Assembly (NCBI GenBank): GCA_002009475.1
Contig: AYTS01000017.1
Span: 1-57,791, forward strand
DNA length: 57,791 nt
From: Candidatus Brocadia carolinensis
GTDB lineage: Bacteria > Planctomycetota > Brocadiia > Brocadiales > Brocadiaceae
Direction of reading: 5' to 3'
The notes beneath the pieces are model-generated. The model had not been told where the DNA came from, ran no database searches, and worked only from the letters and a program-made list of their open reading frames with translations. Within the stretch, counting starts at the first letter, position 1; each line of letters opens with the position of its first letter. The position numbers and the translations under genes are program-made. Positions 18,958 to 28,718 of this stretch are shown here, piece by piece.

Positions 18958-20154
18958 ATGAGAAAACTCTATCTGTGGGCATTGTTTCTTATGGCGTCAA
19001 GCATCATGTTCGCAGGTTGCGCGCAACTTGCATCTCTGAAAAAACCGCTGGGACCAATGGAAACTTTCATTCCCAAAGATTTAGTTGCAGAATCTCAGGA
19101 TGTGCAGTATGTACCAAAAATTGAAAGCTTTGTCGTTATTTTAGATGCCTCTGCATCGATGCAGGATGCATATGACGGTGTCGTTAATAAGGGGCATTCC
19201 AAATTTGCCGTAGCGAAAGATATGGTAATGAGAATGAATAGCACCCTGCCTGAAATCGATATAAACAGCGCACTGGTAACCTTTGGGCACGGATTTTTTA
19301 AACCCCTGGACAAGACATATGTTGTCTATGACCTTACGAAACACTCACGGGGACTCCTGGAGAATGCATTAAACGGGATAACAGCTCCTGCGGGATGCAG
19401 TCCGGCTGGCTATGCCATTAAAGACGCAAAGAACCTGCTGTTGACGTCAGGCGGTCAAAATGCCGTAATACTTGTCTGTGACGGTGAACAGTTGCTCGGA
19501 AGCCCCTTGTCCAGGGCACAGGAATTAAAAGAAATGTATGGAGACAGGGTATGCCTGTACACCATTTTTGTGGGAAATACGGTTGAGGGAAAAAGAGAAC
19601 TCCGGGAGATTGCGAGAGAAGCACAATGTGGTTTTTCAGTAACTGCCGATGAGATTGCATCCAGTGAAAACATGGCCGACTTTGTAAAAAAGGTGTTTTT
19701 GACCGAGGTACCAAAGCAAGCTCAGTCTAGTGACATTGACAGTGATGGTGATGGCGTTTACGACAAAGACGACGAATGTCCTGATACCCCGAAAGGGGCC
19801 ATGGTTGATGCCAGAGGGTGCTGGGTGGTCAAAGGAGTGACGTTTGATTATAAGAAATGGGATATTAAAGAAGAGTTTAACTCAAATTTAAGCAATGTTG
19901 TGGAAATTTTGCAAAATAACCCGGATATGAAGATACGAATAGAGGGGCATACCGACAATATCGGTTCCATGGATTATAACATAGATCTTTCCCAAAAAAG
20001 GGCCCGGGCGGTAAAGAATTATCTGGTGGGAAAAGGCATTCAGGAATCACGCATCACCACCGCGGGTTTTGGGTTTAAGCACCCTATTGCTCCGAATGAC
20101 ACCGAAGCAGGTCGTGCGCTGAACAGAAGGGCTGAAATTGTTCCCATAAAATAG
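18958..20154 (+). CDS. vWA and OmpA domain lipoprotein
   Basis: 398 residues from ATG 18958. The lipobox MFAGC places the lipidated cysteine at residue 21. A von Willebrand A domain follows, with the MIDAS start ILDASASM, then a thrombospondin-3-like calcium repeat (DSDGDGVYDKDDECPDTP). A C-terminal OmpA peptidoglycan-binding domain is shown by IRIEGHTDNIGSMDYNIDLS and RARAVKNYL. It should sit in the outer membrane with OmpA bound to the wall and the vWA domain free for partners. An in-frame TTG/ATG region further upstream is repeat sequence. Confidence 0.9.
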   Translation: MRKLYLWALFLMASSIMFAGCAQLASLKKPLGPMETFIPKDLVAESQDVQYVPKIESFVVILDASASMQDAYDGVVNKGHSKFAVAKDMVMRMNSTLPEIDINSALVTFGHGFFKPLDKTYVVYDLTKHSRGLLENALNGITAPAGCSPAGYAIKDAKNLLLTSGGQNAVILVCDGEQLLGSPLSRAQELKEMYGDRVCLYTIFVGNTVEGKRELREIAREAQCGFSVTADEIASSENMADFVKKVFLTEVPKQAQSSDIDSDGDGVYDKDDECPDTPKGAMVDARGCWVVKGVTFDYKKWDIKEEFNSNLSNVVEILQNNPDMKIRIEGHTDNIGSMDYNIDLSQKRARAVKNYLVGKGIQESRITTAGFGFKHPIAPNDTEAGRALNRRAEIVPIK

Positions 20155-20838
20155 AAGCAAAGCAGTTCCGTACGATCTTCCAAAGATAATTTTGACCTTT
20201 CCTGCTCAAGGCATGCAGGGACGACCCATGAACCCTGTCAGGGTTTTCAACTCTGACAGGGTTGATTCACGAACTTAGGATACATGAATGAGGCGGGGAT
20301 CTGCTCGCGCCGTCGTGTAGACATCACCTCCGATACGGGAACGGGACGGGAGAAGGGGGATATTGCTGACGGCCAGGCATTTGTGCTCAAGCGATTCACG
20401 ATTTGTGATTTATATGTCTGATACCGGGTCGCCATGATCTAACGGGGTGGTGAGACAAGCTATACTGTCCGTTTTTTTGCAGTACGGCGGTAATGCCTTG
20501 TGCTTGCGTGGTCACCGTGGCTTGTCTATCCAAAGAGTAACATGAATATTTCGTAAACAATGTCGTGCAAGTGCAATACGGACAAACGGAGTTTGCCCGT
20601 GCCACCTTGTCGCCCATTGGAAATTCATCTTTTATGAACATCTTGAGTAGCTTATATAAAAGGAATCTTTCCACCGTGGCTTACCCGGCTGCAGGGTCTA
20701 TACGTCTGCTTGTAGATACAAATTTACCCCATCCATTAAGAACCTCCCTGAAAAATGACCCGTTGACATCATTTTGGGGTGAGGTTCTAAATTTCGTGCG
20801 TATAAGATCTTTGTTGATAATAGCTTATAAAGTGAAGA
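20155..20838. other. Intergenic region and probable CRISPR leader
   Basis: No gene is supported. Holds a CCCTGTCAGGG-type palindrome (20234-20263). The last 60 bases before the first CRISPR repeat are AT-rich and are the likely leader, because the degenerate repeat is at the other end of the array. Confidence 0.5.
20234..20263. repeat. CCCTGTCAGGG palindromic repeat, copy 1
   Basis: AACCCTGTCAGGG and CTGACAGGGTT arms around a short centre. The same unit recurs at 33068-33104 and 38189-38220, always between genes. Confidence 0.75.
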
Positions 20839-21009
20839 GTCTGAAAGGACATTCCTACTGGTAGGAACTGAAACCGGCAATCGTCAGTCGCCAGCCGCCT
20901 TACCCAGTCTGAAAGGACATTCCTACTGGTAGGAACTGAAACAGAGGCGATAAGACTACCGATCTTTTCCTCGGTCTGAAAGGACATTCCTACTGGTAGG
21001 AACTGAAAT
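20839..21009 (+). CRISPR. Three-repeat CRISPR array
   Basis: Three 36-base repeats (20839-20874, 20907-20942, 20974-21009) beginning GTCTGAAAGGACATTCC and ending GGAACTGAAAC, with spacers of 32 and 31 bases. The repeat holds a TTCCTAC/GTAGGAA hairpin and leaves a CTGAAAC 3' tail resembling the ATTGAAAC crRNA handle of type III systems, so transcription should run left to right. The third repeat ends in T instead of C, marking the distal end. The cas6-RT-cas1 gene lies 2 kb downstream. Confidence 0.95.
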
Positions 21010-21112
21010 GTGGTGAGAATCACAGCCTTCCCGTATTCGATATTCGTTGTTCTACCTTCGATATGCCATGTTCATGCGGCGGTTCAATTTCCCAATCATT
21101 TCACGGTAGCGG

Positions 21113-21343
21113 TAGGGTGGATTAAGCGAAGCGAATCCACCTTTTCTGGAAAGAGCCTGGTGGATTCGGCGTAAAAAGCAACGCCTTAATCCACCCTACT
21201 GATTTGAAACTTACACAAAGACACCGAGTCACAAAGAAATACATAAAAAATTGAATAATGAATATCGAACAAGGAATAATGAATGTCGAAGGATAAGAAA
21301 ACCTCGTAATTCAAGGTTTAGGAATTTCAATTACCCCCCATAG
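21113..21343 (+). repeat. 230-bp direct repeat copy A with MITE-like head
   Basis: The first 86 bases (21113-21198) begin TAGGGTGGATTAAG and end CTTAATCCACCCTA, a perfect 14-base terminal inverted repeat with further internal GGTGGAT palindromes. The rest includes GAATATCGAACAAGGAATAA. The full unit recurs at 21750-21980 with a few changes. Confidence 0.85.
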
Positions 21344-21749
21344 CCGGGTAGGGTAGGCATCGCCTACCATTTTTTCGGACACATGTTGGGTAATTTTTGC
21401 GGATATGGGATGAATGAAATGGATGAAACGATGTCTTGTATCATGTTTGTGGGTTTGATGTGGCAGGCGATGCCATGCCCTACATGAACAACGTGTAGCC
21501 GCACGGCTTTAGCTTGAGTGCTTTTCAACAAATACACACTTTTGCAATTGTTGGCCGCCATGTTCGTTCATGTGTTAAAACACACCCTAAAGGGATGCGG
21601 CTACTTTCAAGCGGGTAGAGTAGATTAATGCGTGTGTTTTTTCACGCCGACTTGTTCGACAGAGACCACGGCGTGAGCCCGGTCGAACGCTCACGACTAA
21701 GTCCACCTTCACAATACCCTTCCCTCAATTTTTTCTAGTTAGCGGTATA

Positions 21750-21980
21750 AGGGTGGATTAAGCGAAGCGAATCCACCTTTTCTGGAAAGAGCCTGGTGGA
21801 TTCGGCGTAAAAACCAACGCCTTAATCCACCCTACTGATTTGAAACTTACACAAAGACCCCGAGTCACAAAGAAATACAAAAAAAAATTGAATAATGAAT
21901 ATCGAACAAGGAATAATGAATGTCGAAGGATTAGAAAATCTCGTAATTCAAGGTTTAGGAATTTCAATTACCCCCCATAG
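21750..21980 (+). repeat. 230-bp direct repeat copy B with MITE-like head
   Basis: Near-identical to 21113-21343. Immediately followed by a CCCCCCGTAAACGGGGGG palindrome that copy A lacks, so the copies diverge exactly at that element. Confidence 0.85.
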
Positions 21981-22107
21981 TCCCCCCGTAAACGGGGGGG
22001 AAACAGGGGGGGAAGTTACCGAATGCCTGATTTAATATTCATGAGACGGTTCAATTTCTCAATCATTTCATATTAATGCTTACGGAGAGTTCCCTCCCAA
22101 AAACATG

Positions 22108-22125
22108 GTCTGAAAGGACATTCCT
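22108..22125 (+). repeat. Orphan half CRISPR repeat
   Basis: Eighteen bases, GTCTGAAAGGACATTCCT, identical to the first half of the CRISPR repeat. The following bases are diverged but end in ATTGAAG where the repeat has CTGAAAC. Probably a decayed repeat of a formerly longer or second array. Confidence 0.75.
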
Positions 22126-22413
22126 CATAATCAAATTGAAGATGGGTCTTCAGCATGGATCCCAAAATAGAATGGTCACCCACTGCCAGGTCAAACCTTC
22201 GGGACATCATTCTTTTCTTCGCGGAAAATAACCCTCTTGTTGCAAATCAATTCTGAAACACAATGCGAAACTACCTGGCACAGCAAAGTCGCACCCAATT
22301 CCTCGTCCTCCCCCTTATTCCCCCTCCCGGAGGGGGACAAACAACTGTCCCCCGCTGGTGGGGGTGAAGGGGGTGGACTTCAGCCGGGAAAATGTGTGCC
22401 GTTAAATGGCTGA

Positions 22414-22489
22414 ATGCCTGATTCAATGGTAAGGAGTTTAATCACTACCCCCCATAATCCCCCCGTAAACGGGGGGAAACAGAGGGGGC
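22414..22489 (+). repeat. 75-bp direct repeat (partner at 22754-22829)
   Basis: Starts ATGCCTGATTCAATGGTAAG and runs into a CCCCCCGTAAACGGGGGG palindrome. The partner copy is essentially identical. Confidence 0.8.
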
Positions 22490-22984
22490 GTAGCCGAAGG
22501 TCTGAATCCAGGTAATAGGAATTTCAACACTTGTATTATGGCAACCATGCAACACACTGAATCTCCCTTTATTAAGGGGGCATGAGGAAATCCTCCTTAA
22601 TAAAGAGGGCGAGGGGGGTTGTGTTTCACTGATATTGCCATGCATCTAAAAATCATTGCCAAAGGCAGCCTAATTTCAGTGTATAGGAATTTCAATCACC
22701 ACAACAGTCCCCCCTCCGTTTACGGGGGGGACTCAGGGGGGGAAAGTCGCCGCATGCCTGATTCAATGGTAAGGAGTTTAATCACTACCCCCCATAATCC
22801 CCCCGTAAACGGGGGGAAACAGAGGGAGAGGGGGGCTGAGAAGGCGTTCTGGACAAGTCGAAAAATCAGATCAAATTTTCTCTGTACAAAGATGCTGGTG
22901 ATTTGTTACCTTACTACCTTGTTCTCGTTGCGGCAGGGTAGCAAACCGATGAATTCTCCCGCAGTGTGAGGAAGAAAGATACCT

Positions 22985-25892
22985 ATGAATCCTGCATATC
23001 CACATCCATTTTCAGACCTGCGCTGGCATCGCCTGCCGGCGACCGTAGTGAACGTCCGCTCACTGCCGGCGATGTGCGCCCATCCCTTTTCCGTGTTCCA
23101 GGCAATTGTCAAAGGGGTCTCGTTGCTTCCTTCTCTACAATCTGCTGCCGCATCAACACACAATCCTGAAACACCGGTGATACCGGACACTCCTTTGCTG
23201 ATGGGGAGGGAATCTAATAGCCTGCCAACGGATGTTCTCCATGTCTCCGATGAAAAGGCGATAGGGGGAGGGGATACAGAACGAAGTGAGGCAGCCGGTG
23301 AGACATTACAAGACGCCCGGCTAGCTGCTGGAAAGAGCTATGAACCGCTGATTATTTTCCATGCCAGGGGCAGGAAACACAGTTTTAAGATGCGTGCGTA
23401 TGACCGGATTTCCCTGGAAATCTATTTCTTTAGAAAAGGCATTGAGTACGTCAGGCAGTGGCGGAATGCCTTTCAGACGTATCTGTCTGACCCGGTAACA
23501 GGCAGGAATTTTGAGATTGCCGAACTGGGCGATGCTGAGGAACGCAGCATCGGGCAGGTTGCCAGGGAAAAGGAGATTCAACTTACAGAAGGGGAGATTT
23601 GCCTGGAATTCCTGACCCCGCTTCCCTTTAGACCGGAGAAGGGCAAACCCCGCACGCACATCCCGAAAACCGCTTTTGTAGGGGCGTTTGAAAGGAGATT
23701 TTCACGGCTGTTTGGCAGGGAGATTGTTTACCGCAGTCAGGATGACCGGTTTTCCATCCTCCCGTACTACTGGAACTACAGCGAGATACGCCATACCTCC
23801 GTGTCGCAGCCTGGCCGGACACAATACATCAACGGGTGCGTGGGCAAACTCTATATCAAAGGCAATTTCAGGGACTTCCTGCCATTTTTGTTGCTGGGGA
23901 GCGAGGTGCATGCCGGTACAAAGCTTTCCAACTCCCAGGGATATTATCTGCTGCACAAAGAGTCGCCCGGCTATTTTACCCCCTTTTTCCCCAACAAGAA
24001 GGTCATGGTGTCCGTCATACGGGATGTTATCAACCGGTATGATCAGGCGCTGCCGGCGCTGTCAGAAACGGAAAAATACCCGTTTGAAGAAAACCAGTAC
24101 GCAGAGAATCTCTTTCAATTCATTACCGGTGACACCTATATACCAACTCCGAACGTTGCGTTTACGGTAAAGAAAAAGAGCGGTGTCGACCGGTTGGTTG
24201 AGCAGATACCGTTCAGGGATCTGATCCTTCAGCAATACCTTCTGAAAAGTATCTCCGTGGTCTTTGACCGGTTTTTTGAAGCGGAGTCCATAGGTTTCAG
24301 GAAGGGAGTTTCGCGACAGAGGTCTATCGAGATAGTGCAGGCCGCCATTGCAGAAGGATATCAGTATGTGATCGAGTCGGATATCGAGGACTTTTTCCCT
24401 TCCGTTGACCTGAATATTTTGGCGCATCTGCTCGATTCCTACATCCCGCAGAACGACACCTGTTTGAAAAAGATCCTGCTGAAGTTCATAAAAAACGGAT
24501 ATATTTTGAATGGCGTTTATCATGAACGGATAAAGGGATTGGCCCAGGGCAGTCCGCTGTCTCCCATCCTTGCAAACCTCTATCTGGATTCCTTTGACGA
24601 ACAGATAAAACAGTGGGGCGTGCTATCCCCTGATGAGCACGGTGATGCAGCCTCTGATAGCGGGGCTGCACCTGAGCATACACCTCGTGGCGTGAAATTG
24701 GTACGGTATGCGGATGACTTCATCATTCTGACAAGGACGAAGGAAGATGCAGAGAACGTTTTGTCGGAGACAGAGGCGTATCTTTCGAGGCTGGGGCTGA
24801 AGATAAAAAAGGAAAAGACCGCTATCAGGTCCATGAAGGATGGGTTTCAGTTCCTGGGGATACGGTTCGAGCGGTCGGCAGTTGTGGTAGAGGGTGAAGA
24901 GGATACCAAACTGCTGAAAAAACCACTGTACATCGTGGAACCGTATACGTTCTTGTCGCTGAATGGCGATGCAATTGACATCTGCAAGAACAGGAAGGTT
25001 GTGGAGACCATCCCGCTGCGAAGGGTCAGCGAGATCATGGTGATGGAAAAGACCGTCTTTTCCACAGCCCTCCTGAGGAAGTGTACGGAGGGTAATGTTC
25101 CGCTTACCATAGCGCTGGGCACGGGGTATTACATCACAACGGTGAAGCCCGATTCGAAAAAATATTATGACATTGCATACGAACACGGAAAAAAATATTC
25201 TTCACTCTCTGAGACTGAGGTGCTCTGTATCGCAAAGGAATTTGCCGCCGGCAAGATACAGAATTACCTTGCCCTTTTTCAGCAGAGATTTCTTAAGGAA
25301 CAGTACCTGTTTATCAATGAACTTGAAGAGGTGGAACAGCAGATGTATCAGGCCGGGGATGTTGAGCAGGTGCGCGGTCTGGAGGGGGCTGCGGCAAAGA
25401 AGATTTATCAGAAGCTGAACAACTTTATTGATGACGATGCCTTTCATATTCAGAAGCGGGACAGACGGAGCCCCGACCGCATGAATGCCCTGTTAAATTT
25501 TGGATATTACCTCCTCTTCTCCCGCATCAACGCCACGGTGAGGGCGATTGGGCTGAATCCCTACCTGGGTTTTCTGCACAGTCCGCAGGATAATTATGAA
25601 TCGCTTGTGTGTGATATTGAAGAGCTGTTCAGGTCGAGGATTGACCGGTTTATTGTCCGTCTGATAAATCTGAAGGTGCTTGGCCGGGATGATTTTGTTG
25701 AGGCCGAGAGGGGGCTCATTCTGAAAAAAGATGCCGTCAAAAGATTTATAGAACAGTTTGAGACGGAGATGGAGAAAAAAAAGCCCGAGAGACACCTTAT
25801 CACTCAAGGAAGACATCTATGTCCAGACCATAACGCTGAAAAAATGGGCGCTTGAGAACAGATCGCTTTCTTTCTACCGATGGAAAGTATGA
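22985..25892 (+). CDS. Cas6-reverse transcriptase-Cas1 fusion
   Basis: A three-domain CRISPR adaptation protein. Residues about 1-370 are Cas6-like (crRNA processing), with the RAMP end GCVGKLYIKGNFRDFLPFLL and a glycine-rich tail. Residues about 395-640 are a group-II-intron-like reverse transcriptase with YADD at 575-578 and QGSPLSPILANLYLD. From about 642 comes Cas1, with metal-binding residues E800 (LEGAAAK), H865 (GFLH) and D877 (CDIEELF). As read the frame ends at 25855. Removing one A from an A8 run near 25773-25781 restores a Cas1-like tail (SLKEDIYVQTITLKKWALEN) to 25892, 968 residues. Such fusions accompany type III systems and can acquire spacers from RNA. No cas2, cas10 or cmr/csm gene is nearby. 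Confidence 0.93.
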
Positions 25893-26097
25893 TTGCTCAA
25901 TAGTGTCTTATAAAACCTATTTTGATATTTTCAGCAAAAATAATTTTTATGAATAAGGAAAGTTCTCACCTGGCGCGGCCTCTGGCCTCAACCAAATTCG
26001 AAATACGAATACCGAAATACGAAACAGTTTCCGAATGACAAAAAACCCAATGCTCAAAACCTTGCGTAAACCTCATCTGGACAGTCTTTTGAAAAAT

Positions 26098-26256
26098 AGC
26101 CCCGTAGGGGTGAGATGTTTATAGAAAATGCGATATACAAAATCTTAGCTCCATAGGAGCGTCATGTGAAACACAGAAACAACATGTCGCTCCGATGGAG
26201 CTTGATTATGGCATAATGGTTTGTCTATAAATATATCGCTCCTAACGGAGCTTTTC
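26098..26256. repeat. Cluster of short CG-centred palindromic repeats
   Basis: Successive units with the pattern GCCCCGTAGGGGTGA, GCTCCATAGGAGCGTCA, TCGCTCCGATGGAGCTTGA and TCGCTCCTAACGGAGCTTTT, joined by TTTATAGAAA-like linkers in two orientations. Confidence 0.75.
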
Positions 26257-26534
26257 CCGATACTTTTTCAAAAGACGAAACGGTTGCCGTTCGGCAAGTT
26301 CTGGGTCCGGGGTTAACCGCCGAACGGTAGCATGGGGAAACCCAGCATCTTTTTAATCGAGAAAACCTTATGAGTCAAAATTCCTTGTTCGATATTCGTC
26401 ATTCAATTATTTATAGTATTACCGTATAAAAACTTCTTTTTTTGTAAGTTTTTTCGTAACTATTTAGCAAAACTGACGAAGAATGTTTTTTCAGAATGGT
26501 TAAGAGCCAACGGGGAAAGCAGGCAGACGGAAAA

Positions 26535-26695
26535 ATCCCGAAGGGATAATATGATTATAGAAAAAAACACCCACCCATCTTCAACCCCGTGGGGGTGAAA
26601 TAGTGCGAAAAGAATGGTATCAAGCTACCCCTACGGGGTTAACCATAATTGCATAACGCCATGCTATAATAATGACATCCCTTCGGGATTCTATG
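26535..26695. repeat. Nested inverted repeat of palindromic units
   Basis: CCCGAAGGGATAATATGATT on the left faces TAATGACATCCCTTCGGGAT on the right. Inside, AACCCCGTGGGGGTGAAAT faces CTACCCCTACGGGGTTAACC. The outer arms are partly complementary. Confidence 0.7.
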
Positions 26696-26791
26696 AGCAA
26701 TCTTTTGTTCATTTGTAGTGGCGTAGGCAAAAATATGCTGAATAGTTGCCTTTTTTGTAAGTTTATGACAGCCTTATTTACCTCTTATCAA

Positions 26792-26947
26792 GAGGTACAG
26801 ATTGTTTATGAGAGAAAGATTGCTTCGCCTTCGCTCGCAATGACAACGCACAATATGTCATCAAAGCATAGCCTGTGTCATTGCGAGGGTCTTTTCCGAA
26901 GCAATCTCCCGCTTTCACAACGGAGAATTGGGTGCGGCTTTGCTGCA
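26792..26947 (-). repeat. BIME-like dispersed repeat, copy 3 (inverted)
   Basis: Reverse-complement copy of the element at 11053, retaining both REP-like arms. It follows a TTTTTTTGTAAGTTT-like stretch also found near the copy at 32373. Confidence 0.8.
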
Positions 26948-27048
26948 CTATGTATTTCTTTATGTCTCAGTGTCTCTGTGTGAGAAACAAAAAAATATTC
27001 TTTTCCGACGTGTTCGGGTTAGGAATTAATATAACCTTTGCCTGCCGG

Positions 27049-28713
27049 TCACTTTTGAGTTTCAATAAAATCATGCATCTTCCGCACGTTTGCAGTCAAC
27101 TCCAGCCAGCCATTTTTAAACGTAGTGTAGTCATACCCTCCCATAGCCGAACCAAACCGTACCGAATTGGCATAGTAAAGCCATTGCTTTACCCAATCAT
27201 TTTCAATGATTTCATCGAAGGGATTCGATGGATCTGCGAGTTTTTTATCCCAGGCCTTTTGCAGTAATTGTGTTGCAGCCAAAACCGCCTTGTCTGTTTC
27301 AGCAATGGTAATATCCATTTTGGCAAAGTGCCCGTTGATCCAGTCGGTATTATGGCAACCGCGGCATATCGCTTTCATTTCGTTTTGACGTCGCATTTGC
27401 TCCTCATTGCTAATGAGATATTCGGAAGCTGGTTCACCGGTAAATGTCACCGGGAGCGGCTGCCCATCCTTGTTTTTGATTTCGTACGTCTTGCCATTCT
27501 TTGGTTGTGGATGCGAGTAAGGGAGTCCAAACAGTCTGACCCACATGCGTGAGCCGAAATTGTGGGTTCTTGGCGCAATAACAACGCCGTCAGAAGTGGT
27601 TATGAGACTATTATGGCATGTAGCGCAGGTGGGGGCCTGGAAATCTTTGCCAATCCTCCAGGGGACGTTGTTCCAGTTCCATTCGTGCTGTTTCGAATTA
27701 AAAATATTTCCATGCTTGCTTTCTTCGTAAACCTCAAATGCAGGGGTGTCTGGCTCGAGATGACATTGGGAACACGTATAGGGTTTCCTGGCTATTTCTA
27801 TGGAAAAACTATGCCGCGGATGACATGCAGTACACGCCCCGGAACTCCCATCGGGATTAATCCTTCCTACCCCCTGATTAGGCCAGTTGGTAAGGTTAGG
27901 CACCTCGATATCCCCCGAAGGAGTAGAAACCTTTTTCATTCCATTCACCGTGACCTCAGTACCATGGCAGCTATAACAGCTTTCAGCCCTGGAGTTTTCT
28001 GTTGCCGTAATGGAGATGACGGTGCCATCGCCGCTTCCTTTTGAACTGAGTCCGGTTTCAACCATCGTATGATACAGGGGATTCTTTTGAAGGTTGTCCA
28101 GTGCGTGTGCCTTTTTGCTCATGGCAAATTGATCAACCTCAACAGGGTGACAGGTACGGCAGTCATTCGGTGAAACAATCACATTAATCCGAAATCCAAA
28201 GTGTTCAAAGTTATCCTTATGGGCAGAGGCATTCTGACTATGACATTCATAGCAGCCAACGACAACGGATCTGAAATTTTCTGGGATCGTATCGCTTGAA
28301 ATCCGCCGCTCCAGGACAGGCTTTGAGAGAGCCATATCCGGCGTTGTCTTTGAGTGCCTGCTCGTAAGCCAGTCCTCTACAATGCCTGGGGTGGATTTCT
28401 TGTGACAGAGCAGACACACCTGGGTTTGTTCACTCAGAGCGGAACGAGAGGTGTCCGGAAGGGTATCTCCTGATACCTGCCCGTCAAAGGCAGGTTTTAT
28501 GTAATCCACATCAGAAATTGTCTTTGAATATCTGCTATCAAGCCAATCATCGGGCATTCCTGACGTATAGTTCGTGTAATATATTAAATTTGTTTGAGTG
28601 TATTCATGAAAAAGGGATGGAATGTGTCCTGTCCCTTCCTGATGAGCAGACGACACGAAGGGATACGCAAACAGTGAAACGAAACAGAGAGCAACAATAA
28701 ACAGTTTTTTCAT
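27049..28713 (-). CDS. Octaheme cytochrome c, hydroxylamine-oxidoreductase-like
   Basis: 554 residues from ATG 28713; AAGGGG upstream favours this over GTG 28722. A signal peptide (KKLFIVALCFVSLFAYPFVSSA) sends it across a membrane. Eight CXXCH sites start near residues 100, 154, 185, 246, 294, 314, 363 and 450, with CTACHPRHSFS and SKHG as in HAO. The tyrosine in GGYDYTTFKNGW (about 529) lines up with the residue that cross-links to the P460 heme in oxidising HAO, so oxidation of hydroxylamine or a related N compound is possible. The reductive alternative cannot be excluded. A module DWLxSRxSKT...SxDTxP is duplicated before hemes 1 and 2. It lies five bases after the ATPase stop. Confidence 0.9.
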   Translation of the reverse strand: MKKLFIVALCFVSLFAYPFVSSAHQEGTGHIPSLFHEYTQTNLIYYTNYTSGMPDDWLDSRYSKTISDVDYIKPAFDGQVSGDTLPDTSRSALSEQTQVCLLCHKKSTPGIVEDWLTSRHSKTTPDMALSKPVLERRISSDTIPENFRSVVVGCYECHSQNASAHKDNFEHFGFRINVIVSPNDCRTCHPVEVDQFAMSKKAHALDNLQKNPLYHTMVETGLSSKGSGDGTVISITATENSRAESCYSCHGTEVTVNGMKKVSTPSGDIEVPNLTNWPNQGVGRINPDGSSGACTACHPRHSFSIEIARKPYTCSQCHLEPDTPAFEVYEESKHGNIFNSKQHEWNWNNVPWRIGKDFQAPTCATCHNSLITTSDGVVIAPRTHNFGSRMWVRLFGLPYSHPQPKNGKTYEIKNKDGQPLPVTFTGEPASEYLISNEEQMRRQNEMKAICRGCHNTDWINGHFAKMDITIAETDKAVLAATQLLQKAWDKKLADPSNPFDEIIENDWVKQWLYYANSVRFGSAMGGYDYTTFKNGWLELTANVRKMHDFIETQK

Positions 28714-28718
28714 CAAAA

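Larger units (their letters stand above)
21010..22984. other. Repeat-filled gap between CRISPR array and cas gene
   Basis: About 2 kb with no credible gene. Contains two copies of a 230-base direct repeat, an orphan half CRISPR repeat (22108-22125), several CCCCCCGTAAACGGGGGG palindromes, and a second 75-base direct repeat pair (about 22414-22489 and 22754-22829). No cas2-like frame was found. Confidence 0.6.
25893..27048. other. Intergenic region with nested palindromes
   Basis: No gene supported. Contains clusters of GGAGC/GCTCC-type palindromic units (26098-26256), a nested inverted arrangement at 26535-26695 and an opposite-strand BIME-like copy. Confidence 0.55.

Noticed and set aside
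20396..20864. Frames of 92-99 codons on both strands before the CRISPR array
   Set aside because: No recognisable domain or RBS, and the plus-strand frame runs into the first CRISPR repeat.
20698..21023. Minus-strand frames containing FQFLPVGMSFQT repeats
   Set aside because: The periodic peptide is the translation of the CRISPR repeats, not a repeat protein.
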